A stretch of 64,000 nt of DNA from positions 2,177,847 through 2,241,846 of the forward strand of contig NC_037255.1 in assembly GCF_000002425.4 (NCBI RefSeq), read 5' to 3'. This document shows positions 36,517-46,769 of this stretch, one piece after another. The notes below the pieces were generated by a model that saw nothing but the letters and a program-made list of their open reading frames with translations, ran no database searches and was not told the DNA's origin. The first letter of the stretch is position 1, and each line of letters starts with the position of its first letter. The translations under genes and the position numbers were made by a program. This DNA comes from Physcomitrium patens. Lineage: Eukaryota > Streptophyta > Bryopsida > Funariales > Funariaceae.

Positions 36517-37068
36517 TGTCAAGGACAAAGACTCGATGAGGGAAAATATACACAAAAAGGCTATCTCTATATAATAAGTCAAAATATAAACAAGTAGGTA
36601 TATTAAAAAGAAACTGGAATGGCTATTGCCACAAGACAAGAAACTAAAGACTCTTGAACCTGGACTAGAAGCAAGAAAGGAGTTGACAAGAATGAAGAAG
36701 CCTTCATTCTTGTCTCTATATATACTATCTAACTAGGGGCGACGTGGCGACGTTCTATAGGACCTCCAATATGTGTTGACTTTGTAGGACACATGCCTTG
36801 ACTTACAAGGCAAGTTTTTCTATGTGTGGGCCACATAGTTAGCTTGATCTTCAATCTAACAACATGGGTGGCACATGGCCAACTTGTTGACCACGTTTCT
36901 AATCCAAAAAGTCAATTAAAGACACCTATGAAGTCAAAGCAGCATCTAGGAAGTTTCTAGGAAGCTTCTATATTAAATATTATAGAATTAACTTACTTTT
37001 ATCTACTTTTACTTACTTCTACCTATTTCTATATGTAATTATTAGCTTACATGATTATGGCCGTGACA
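36517..37068 (-). repeat. LTR-c of A2' (5' LTR)
   Basis: A 552-bp LTR with TGTCAAGG...GTGACA on plus. The start-site stem here is CAAGAATGAAG/CTTCATTCTTG at 36687-36712: one G-to-A change on the left arm is matched by a C-to-T change on the right arm relative to LTR-a. On minus the leader follows, with TATCAGAGC at 36493-36485. Confidence 0.92.
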
Positions 37069-39512
37069 CAATGTCATGCCTTTTGGACTTACAAATATAC
37101 TAGTAGTATTCCAACATCTAATGAATGATGTCTTTCGGGAGTTTTTAGATGATTTTGTTGTGTGTTACCTAGACGACATCTTAATCTATTCTAAGAACCC
37201 AAAAGAATATGAACTTCATGTTCGCCAAGTATTACAAAAACTAAGAGATGCAAGACTCTATGCCAAGATAGAAAAGTATATATTTTACACTACTCAAGTC
37301 GACTTCTTAGATTACATCATTTCAAATGATGGACTTATGATGGATCCTAAGAAAGTTCAAACTATTATGGATTGAAAGATCCCAAAAATGGTAAGAGATG
37401 TATAATGCTTTTTAGGATTTGCCAACTACTATCGAATCTTCATCAAAGACTTCTTTCAAGTTGCAGCTCCTCTTACAAGTTTGACTTGCAAAGACAAACT
37501 TCAATAGAATTAAGAAGCGGAAGTAGCATTTGAAGCTTTGAAAATAACCTTTGTTTCTGCACCAATCTTGTATCACGTCAATTTTTTTAAGCTATTTTTT
37601 AAGAAAACAAATGCATCAAATTTTGCTTTAGATGTCGTATTGTCACAAATAGAAACAGATGATAAACTTCACCCAATAGCTTTTCATTCCAAAAATATTT
37701 TAGCAGGCGAGATGAACTACGAGATTTATGACAAAGAACTTCTTGCAATCGTGGATTCATTTCAAGAATGGTGCCATTATCTAGAAAGGTGCTTCTAACC
37801 CAGTCACAGTATATACGAATCACAAGAACCTTAAATATTTTATGTCAGTATGTGTTTTGAATCATCGCCAAGCCCGTTGGAGTATGTCTTTGTCAAGATT
37901 TGAATTCAAGATCACTTATCGACTAGGAAAATAATAAGGTTTGTCAAATGTACTCTCTAGACGATCTTATCTTGTACCAAAGGAAGGACATGCTGCTTTT
38001 GATAAACAATGGACAATTCTCTTGAAGCTCGAGCATCTTTATCTTCTAGCAATGAAATCAACACTAACTATTAATTCAACTTTTTTTAAGCAAGTTCAGT
38101 CAAGTATGTCTTCTGATCTTCTTATTCATGATATTAAGGAAAATCCTTCAAAGTCTCATGATACTTCCAAGTTTGAATTCAAGAAGAATCTACTATATTT
38201 TGAGGGATGCCTATATGTTCTTGAAGGTGAAGCTCGATTACGTGTTCTTCGAGCTTGTCATGATTTTCTAGTAGCATGATATTTTCGATACAATAAAACT
38301 TTAGAACTAACATCCAGGGACTTTTGGTGGCCTCAAATGTAGAAAGCAGTTAAAGATTTTGTACAATCTTGTGATGTTTGCTCAAGATCAAAAACTCCTC
38401 GTCATCGACCTTATGGACTTTTTCAGCCATTATCCATTCCAGAACAACCATGGTCTTCTATTTCTATGGATTTCATTACGGACCTTCCAATCTCAGGTTC
38501 TTATGACTCTATATTGATGATAGTAGATTATTTTATCAAGATGGCACATTTTGTACCATATAAAAAATCTATCACAAGTGAAGAAACAACTAAGTTCTTT
38601 CTTGACAATATCTATCGCTATCATGGATTATCTAAGGATATTATATCAGATAGGAGAACTCAATTTGTATCAAGATTTTGGCAGATGCTTTTCAAGATTC
38701 TAAAAGTGGATATAAAACTAACTTCAGCATTCCATCCTCAAACTGATGGACAAACAGAGCGTGTTAATCAAGTTTTAGAGCAGTATTTAAGATGTATCAT
38801 TAACTAGCAACAAGATGATTGGACAACTCTTTTTCCATTGGTAGAGTTTGTTTACAATAACACGATACATTCTTCTATAAAACAAACACCTTTCTTTACT
38901 AATTATGATTATCATCTATGACTTGATACTTTTGACTTTTTAAAAGTTAATAATCCTATTATAAAAGATTTGGCAATTCATTTGTCAGAGCTACATGCAA
39001 CGATGAAGGCGTAGTTAAAAGAGGCTCAAGAACAACAAAAGGTCAATGTGGATGTCTATTGAAAGGAACAACCACCATTCCTCTTGGGTGATAAGGTATG
39101 GCTACTTCATCGCAATATCAAGACCACTCGTCCTTGTGACAAGTTGGACTATCGAAGGTTGGGACCATTTTTTATTTCTGCACAAATCAATCCAGTTGCA
39201 TATCGTTTACATCTACCAGAGTTAATGAAAAATCATCCAGTATTCCACGTATCTCTTCTTGAACCATATAAGATAGTGGACATACCAAGAAGAAGACAAG
39301 CTCTACCTCCTCCTATAGAAGTGGACAATAATGAAGAGTTTGAAGTGGAAGAAGTCTTAAATTCAAGGCGGCCCCGAAATAAATTAGAATATCTTGTCCA
39401 TTGACGTAGATATGATATTAGTGAATGCGCATGGGAGCTAGTAAAGAATCTTGCAAATGCAACAAAGGCGATGGAGGCTTTTCATCGACAACATCCATCA
39501 AAATCAAGATGA
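37069..39512 (+). pseudogene. A5 pol, 3' part (RT-RNase H-IN-chromodomain)
   Basis: Resumes at the CAATG duplication with RT MPFGL. YLDD is intact at about 37169-37180. RNase H spans about 37560-37960. The integrase finger and core span 38210-39000, including SVSMDFITDLP decayed to SISMDFITDLP and HPQTDGQTERVNQ. The chromodomain at 39320-39480 has lost its TGG (now TGA) after LVH at 39404. Stops are mostly CAA, CGA or TGG transitions. Confidence 0.9.
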
Positions 39513-39606
39513 AAACCTTCTTTATAAAAGAAATAAGATCTAGGCAAGATATCATTTTACTTTCAATCTTTGTTTGTAGCTTCTTTGTAGTTGTGACGCT
39601 CAAGAG

Positions 39607-40029
39607 ATAGAGAACCAACAACTAGGGGATTCGACTCAAGAGCCTTCATTTACTGACCTCCCAAACAAGACATTACGATTGTCTCAACCTTCAAGACGAC
39701 GCAATCGAGATGAAGATCTTCAAGAACGACATGTTCTTCATTGAATAGATGGCAAAATACAATGCATTTAATATCACGACCTTGGAAGGCACTCCCGATG
39801 TTTGGTGATTTTATTAGAGGTAGGAACAACTCCTAATGGTGTTCCAAATATTTTATTCGAAGGAAGTTATGAAGGCCTCAACAATGATCAAATAACTGGG
39901 TGGTCTTTCCGTCGTAGCATGGGACACTACCGATGGTTGAAAGGCCTTATCAATCATCTTCAAAGAGAACAAAGATCAGAATATGTAGCGAATACAATTC
40001 GTTACATCATAGATTTCTTCAACATATAA
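39607..40029 (+). pseudogene. A5 ORF3
   Basis: Exactly 423 nt, ATA start, TAA end. It keeps LVILLEVGTTPNG at about 39802-39845 and the C-terminal RSEYVANTIR...IIDFFNI. Upstream part: DSTQEPSFTDLPNKTLRLSQ. It has one stop at about 39745 (CGA to TGA). The equal length in a much older element than A2 argues that indels were selected against while the family was active. Confidence 0.7.
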
Positions 40030-40690
40030 TTACCGCTCCTCGTGGAACTCGTCCCTAGAAGGGCGGATAATATCATGGACATACACATATAAGCCAATAA
40101 TTACATGTATAAATAGGTAGAAGTAAGTTAATTCTATAATATTTGATATGAAAGCTTTCTAGAAGCTTCATAGATGCTGCTTTGACTTTATAGGTGTCTT
40201 TAATTGATTTTTTGGATTAGAAATGTAGTCAACAAGTTGGCCATGTGTCACACATGTTGTTAGCTTGAAGACTAATCTAACTAAGTAGCCCACACAAAAA
40301 AAAACTTGCCTTATAAGTCAAGGCATGTGTCTTACAAAGTGAACACATATTGGAGGTTCTATAGAACATTGCCACATAGCCCCTAGTTAGATAGTATATA
40401 TAGAGATAAGAGTGAAGCCCTCTTCACTCTTGTCAATTCTTTTCTTGCTTCTAGTTTAGTTTCAAGGGTCTCTAGTTTTCTTATCTTTTGGCAATAGCCA
40501 TTCCACTTTCTTTTTTAATATACATATCAAGTTATTTCTATTTTGTCATCTTTCTTTGAAAGTAGTCTCACTTGTTTATTTCTTTTTATTATGTTCTTGT
40601 CTTTGACAAATATTACATTATCTTTTTAGTGACTTTCTAGTTCTCTTCAATGACACAAGAGTGTATTGAGGATTCTTTTTTTTTGAGATT

Positions 40691-43198
40691 CATGTTTATA
40701 AGAGTGTATTCCATACTACTCAAGTTAACTTCTTGGGATACATCATTTCAAACAATAGTCTAACGATGGATTCTAAAAAAGTTCAAACAATCATGGATTG
40801 AAAGATTCTAAAAACAGTAAGAGATGTATAATATTTTTTGAGATTTTCTAATTATTATTAGATCTTCACCAAGTAATTTTCTCAAGTTGCAGTGCCACTT
40901 ACACGCTTAACTTGTAAAGACAAGCTCGAGTAGAGCAAAGAAGCAGAAGCATCATTTGAAGCTTTGAAGAAATTTTTTACTTATGTACCAATCCCGCATT
41001 GTGTCAACTTCTCTAAAGTATTTTTATAGAGACAAATGCATCTAACTTTGTCTTAGGTGCAGTTTTGTTACAAATAGGAGCAGATGAAAAATTTCATCTG
41101 ATAGCTTTTCATTAAAGAAATTTTTTAGCAATCGAAATTAATTATGAGATCTATAACAAAGAACTTCTTGCAATTGTGAATTCTTTTCAAGAATAGTGTC
41201 ATTATTTAGAAGACACTTCAAGTCAAATCACCATATATATAAATCACAAAAAATTCAAGTATTTCATGTTAGCACATATTTTGAATGGTCGCTAGGCTTG
41301 TTGGAGCATGCCTTTGTTAAGATTCGAGTTTAATATCACTTATTGGCAAGGAAAATAATAAGGTTTGTTTGATGTCCTTTAAGATGTTTTTATATTACAC
41401 CAAAAGAAGAAGAAGGAACTTTTGACCAACAAAAGATAATTTTACTAAAGCCAAAATAATTTCATCTCCAAGCAATAAGATTAACATTGACTATTGATTT
41501 GGCTTTTTATAAGGAAATCCAAGCAAATATGTCCTTAGACCTTCTTGTTCATGATATTAAAAATAATTCCTCTAACTCTCAAGATACTTCCAAGTTTGAG
41601 TTTAAGGAGAACCTACTATATTTTGAAGGATGCTTATATGTTCCAAAAAGAGAAGCATGATTATGTACTCTTGAAGCTCATCACAATTTCCTTGCAGCAT
41701 GATATTTTGGATATAATAAGACTTTAGAGCTTATTTTCAGAGATTTTTGGTAGCCTCAAATGTGGAAGGCTGTTAAAGAATTTGTACAAACATGTGATGT
41801 TTGTTTAAGATCAAAAACTCCTTGCCATTGATCTTATGGACTCCTCCAACCATTATCTATACCTGAATAACCATGGTCTTTTGTCTCTATGGATTTTATC
41901 ATGGATCTTTCAATTTCAAGTTCTTATGATTTCATATTCATGATTTTAGATCATTTTTTCAAGATGGCACATTTGTATCATTTAAAAATTTTATTAGAAG
42001 TGAAGGAATAGCTAAATTCTTCCCTGACAACATCTATTGCTATTATGGATTACCAAGGGATGTTATATTAAAAGAAAAACATAGTTTTTATTAAGATTTT
42101 AGATAATTATTTTCAAGATATTGAAGGTGGATATAAAACTATCTTCGACTTTCTACCCTCAAATTGATGGACAAATAAAATGGATAAATCAAGTTTTAGA
42201 GCAATATTTGAGGTATATTATTAAGTATCAACAAGATGATTGGATGACTCTTTTATCATTGGTAGAGTTTGCTTATAATAATTTAGTACATTCTTCTACT
42301 CAAAAAACATCTTTCTTTGCCAATTATGTTATCATCTATGATTTGACACTTTTGACTTTTCAAAAGTTGATAATCATGTGGCAGAAGATGTAAAAAATCA
42401 ATTATTAGAGCTACATGCAACAATGAAGACATAAATAAAAGAAGCTCAAGAATAAAAAAAAACAACACAGATGTCTATTGCAAGGAACAACCTCAATTCC
42501 ATGTAAGGGGTAAGATATAGTTACTTTGTCATAATGTTAAAACTATTCATCTTCATGACAAATTGGATTATCGTAGGCTTGAACCATTTTCCATTTATCA
42601 ACAGATCAATCTAATTGTTTATTGATTATACCTACCAAAGTCTATAAAAATCCATCCTATATTCCATGTATCTTTACTTGAGCCATACAAGACAATGGAT
42701 ATACAAGGAAGGAGACAAATGCCACTACTTCCTATAGAAGTGGACAATAATGAAGAATTTGAGGTAGAAGAAGTCTTAGATTCAAGGCATCATCAAAATA
42801 GGTTAGAATACCTTATACATTGGTATAGATATGACATTAATGAATGCACATGGGAGCCATTTAAGAATCTAGAAAATATATCAGCCAAAGTTAAAGCTTT
42901 TCATCAATGACTTCCATCAAAACCAAGTTGAAGAGTTAAGAAATTCTTTGCAATAAAGCAAAATAAGCCCTATAGAGATTTCATTCTATCTTGTATTATT
43001 ATTTCTTTGAATTTTTTAGTACTTAAGAGATAGAGAACCAACAACCAATAGATTTAACTTAAGAACTATCATTTCTTGAGCTACCAGATAAAACATTGCA
43101 ACTATCACAACCTTTGAGATGGCAAAATTGAGATAAAGATCCTCAAAAATGACATATTCTTCTTCAAATAGATGGTGAGATACAATGCATTTAGTATC
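40691..43198 (+). pseudogene. Family A6 relic: RT end, RNase H, IN, chromodomain, broken ORF3
   Basis: LTR sequence ending GAGATTCAT at about 40690 joins straight into RT (SILLKLTSWD in one frame, corresponding to the [11 protein letters not shown] region), so everything from the LTR end to mid-RT is deleted. RNase H and integrase follow with many stops. The chromodomain at 42720-42910 still has LIHW and CTWEP. ORF3 begins near 43034 (ATA) and is cut at 43198. One of the oldest copies. Confidence 0.8.
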
Positions 43199-43734
43199 AG
43201 TGAGACCTTCCTCACTTTTGTCAACTCTTTTCTTACTTTTAGTCTAGTTTTAAGAGTCTTATGTTTTTTAAACTTAGGCAATAGTCATTCTAGTTCTTCC
43301 TTGAATATACATACTTTCTTTTATTTTGTCACTTTTCTTTTGACACAAATTCTACAAGTTTACGTATCTTTTTTTAGTTTGTGTCCTTAATAGTAGGTTC
43401 TAAAAGATTCTAATAGATTCTAAGAAAGTTCTAGAAGGTCATAGGAGATTTTGGTAGGTTCTAGGATACTTTAGATGATTTAGGAAGTTGTCAAAAAAGG
43501 ATCTTAGGCTTGCTTTATTTTCATGCCTCATCGAAACTTTTCAAAAAGCTTCCTAGGACCTAGTATATATTTGAGTCGAGGCTGAGGGAATTCTTAGTTT
43601 TGAGAACTCACTTCTTGTGGTCTAGCCAAGACCTTCTTAGTTTGTATCTAGTTATTGTTCTAATATTGAGCTATTTCCATTTCTTAGTCTTGAATCTTTA
43701 TCTTGTATATGGTCTCTAATAAAGATAGTAAATA
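43199..43734 (+). repeat. Two LTR-like fragments
   Basis: 43199-43392 matches the right half of the A3 LTR (15780-15977 subfamily), ending TTAATA. 43393-43734 is a different LTR-like sequence with repeated TTCTA motifs, a TATATATTT at about 43565, and an inverted repeat around GAATTCTTAG/GAGAACTC downstream of it. I see no other copy of this second type in the window. Confidence 0.55.
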
Positions 43735-44522
43735 TCTCGAGAAGAAGACAAGTGCCATTTCTTCCTACAAAAGTGGATAATAATCAAGAGTTCGAGGTGG
43801 AAGAAGTCTTAGATTCAAGGCAATGCTGAAATAGATTGGAATATCTTGTTCATTGATAAAAATATGATATTAATGAATGCACATGGAAGCTAACAAAGAA
43901 TCTTATAAATATAGCAAAGAGAGTTGAAGCTTTTCATTAATGATATCCATCAAAATTAAGATGAAGAATAACAAATCTTTATTATAAAAGAAATAAGATT
44001 AAAAGAAGATAACACTCTACCTTCTATCCTTCTTTGTTGCTTCTGTGTTGTTAAAGAGATGGAGAATCAACAACCAGCAATTTCAATTTAAGAGCTTTCA
44101 TTTGTGGACTTATTAGATGAGACATTATGATTGTCACAACCTTGAAGATGATGAAATCAAGATGAAGTTCTTCAAGAATGACATGTTCTTCTTTGAATAC
44201 ATGGCAAGGTATAACATATTTGATATCACGACCTTGGAAGAGACTCCTGATATTTGGTGATTTTATTAGAGGTAGAAATAACTCCCGATGATATTTCAAA
44301 TATTTTATTTGAAGGAAGTTATAAAGGCTTCAACAATGACTAAATAATAGGGTGGTTTTCTAGCCTTAGTATAGGATACTATCGATGGCCGAGAGGGCCT
44401 ATCAATCATCTTCAAAGAGAACAAAAATAGGAGTATATGGCAAATACAATTTGCCGCATCTTGGATTTTTTCAATATATAAATATTGCTCTTTGTGGAAG
44501 TCATCTCTAGAAGGAGAGGTAA
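43735..44522 (+). pseudogene. Family A7 3' end: chromodomain, ORF3, PPT
   Basis: Chromodomain remnant at 43740-43960 (FEVEEVLDSRQ). ORF3 is 44059-44481, again exactly 423 nt; this is the only copy that begins with ATG (MENQQPA). It has several stops. It keeps VILLEVEITPDD and the tail RILDFFNI. The PPT AGAAGGAGAGG lies before the LTR at 44523. Confidence 0.78.
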
Positions 44523-45061
44523 TGTCACAAACATATATAGATATTCTAATAAATATCTACATAATTAAGTAGGAGTAGGTAAAAATAGATAAAAATAGTT
44601 TAATTTCATAAGATCTTTTAGACGAGCTTCCTAAAAGCTTCATAGATGCTACTTGACTTTATATGTACTTGTAGTTGATTGATAGGTTAGATACTTGGTC
44701 AACAAGTTAACCACGTGTTGGTAGCTTGCAAAACAAGCTAACTATGTGGCGCACATATAGAAAACTTGCCTTGTAAGTTAAAATATGTATCTTGCAAAAT
44801 CAACACATTTTAGAGGTCCTATAAGACATCACCATGTAGCTCCTAATTAAAAGTATATATGGAGGTAAGAGTGAAGTCTTCTTCATTCTTGTCAATGCTT
44901 TTTTAATCCTTGGTCTTGTTTCAAGACTTTTTGGTATTCTTATTTTTGGCAATAACCATTTTAATTCAATATTATATCATCTTTGAGTGACTTTCTAGTT
45001 CTTTTGAATGATACAAGTGTGTATTGAGGATTTCCTTTCTTTGAGATTCATCTCCTTGACA
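44523..45061 (+). repeat. Family A LTR, right boundary of the island
   Basis: A 539-bp LTR starting TGTCACAAAC and ending TTGACA at 45061. The start-site stem GTAAGAGTGAAG/CTTCATTCTTGT at 44865-44892 pairs fully if G.T wobbles are allowed. Its TATA and U5 (TTTGAGATTCATCTCC) match the interrupted LTR at 26871/40690. After it the base composition rises and host genes begin. Confidence 0.88.
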
Positions 45062-46769
45062 CCAATATAGCAACCTCTTATTGACTTGAATGGTATAACT
45101 TTCCAAGCATTATCTCAATATTTAGCTAGTCTTAGGAATATGTCATTTGCATTTCTTCCGAACCTCCACATTAATACATATGGTAATCTCACTCCCCTTT
45201 TTGAGGCTTCTATATCTTGGACACTATATAGAAGCTACATGTGGTTGTGTTTCCACATAAAAACAAATACATAGAAGTTGGTCAAAGGTAAAGACAGAGA
45301 CCAGCCCGAGAGTACTTCACAGAAGATACGTCTGCAAAAAATACCATATCCGTATAAAATACGTAGTACAAAACGTGAAAAATACGGCATGTGATGTTTC
45401 AGTAAAAACATCGGATAGGGGTCGGGGATGCCAGATCAGCAAAACTCCACGTCGGATTGCCCAGCAGCAGATTGTGGCTCGATGGGAGCAGCTTGATTAG
45501 CTTGGATCGCGGCGATGTCGGTCACGTCGATGAGACGCAGCGATGGTCCACTAAGCAGGATTGGAGGGTGGGGGGATGTTGGTGGGGAAAGTTGCTGCCG
45601 GGGCGAGTCTTTCCAACATCAGAGCGTGCATTAACGGTGCATTGAAACTGTAGCAATCTCAGTGTCACCAGATTTGCATTACACAGCAATTTCCCTTCAC
45701 CACTTACAGACAGATTCAAGGGATAAGCTTGGACGTCGATGCACAGAGCCGATTTGAGCGATGGAGGTGGTCCTACGAGAGCCGGTTTCGCCTCCAGATT
45801 CGGCGGGTGGAAGGAGTCGATCAGCCCTGAATGACCCGAAAGCTGCAGTAAAAGCGTAACTGACAGCGCCTGTGGGTGCCTTCAGATGGCACCTCACAGG
45901 ACTTTTGGCTTATATTCGGGTCGAAAAGACGACCCAGGACAAGGTTGCAGCGCGGATTAAGAGTTGGTTTTAATGGTGAGCGATGTTAATCATTGCAGTG
46001 GCTTATCCTGTGCTCTCTTTGGTCGGACGGACCCTGCAACAGCACGTGATGCTTGACGAGATGGTTGAGGCTTGGCAGGCTATTGGACGTCTACACTGTT
46101 AATGCTTGTCCTTGCAGGTTGGTTTCAGAGTCGATGTTTCGGTTGCCAAGGGATGGTTATTTACTGAGGTCTGACTGGATTGATGGAGCTCACATGTCGT
46201 CTATTTCTAATTTTAGAACGTGACCATTGCAAATTGCCCGAGTTTAATATTCCGTTGTCTCAACGTTGGTCAGCTGTGAAACTGTCTGTAACTTATACGG
46301 GATAATAGTGCAAGAACAGAATCGATGCATCGTGTCTTGTACACGCGTACTCTCAGCTGATCCTTTCAGCATGATGAGACAGCGGCAGTTCCATCAAAAA
46401 ATTCACATGCCGGCTCTACCCACACTCCGCTGTCATTAACTCTATGACTGTTATCAAGAGAAACGAATCTCCGGCACAATAAGTACAAATGCCTGTTAAA
46501 GGAAACGGTCCATACACCGATTCTAGCACAGGAAATCAGTGAGAAGACTGCGCTAGCTGCGGCAAGTTGAGAGCTGATCAGAAGAATTTTTTATGCTCAG
46601 AGCCTGTGACATTTCGTGTCAGATGCAATTTGTCTGAAATCGAATTGAAGCTATCTGATTCAGACAGCATATGTGTTTGATTTTAGTGCATGTCGTCAAG
46701 AGATCTTTGTAGCGCCTTCAAATTTCCAAAGGTTTCTATTTAGAGAACACTGTTACGCATTTCATCGGT
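45062..46769. other. Intergenic region upstream of TMM
   Basis: 45062-45300 is AT-rich with a short open frame (45086-45274, 62 codons) that I do not recognise. From 45300 the sequence is of normal genic composition without a supported gene; it should contain the TMM promoter and 5' leader. Short frames on both strands (45457-45645, 45697-45897) look like chance. Confidence 0.5.

Larger units (their letters stand above)
30137..37068 (-). mobile_element. Element A2': minus-strand family A insertion with three LTRs, duplication CAATG
   Basis: CAATG at 30132-30136 and 37069-37073 flanks the insertion, which splits the A5 RT. In minus order it reads LTR-c (37068-36517), internal (36516-31247), LTR-b (31246-30686), LTR-a (30685-30137). 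The outer LTRs a and c belong to one subfamily (both with GATGAGGGAAAATATAC), while LTR-b matches the LTRs of A2. The internal region is nearly identical to A2. Confidence 0.93.
27304..40608 (+). mobile_element. Element A5: full-length family A insertion, duplication AATAT
   Basis: The 5' LTR is 27304-27861 (558 bp) and the 3' LTR is 40071-40608 (538 bp, first bases TATCA). The flanking 5-bp duplication AATAT is at 27299-27303 and 40609-40613. The element sits inside the LTR at 26871/40690. It is itself split by A2' at 30137-37068. Without that insert it is about 6.4 kb. The start-site stem is at 27660-27685. Confidence 0.93.
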
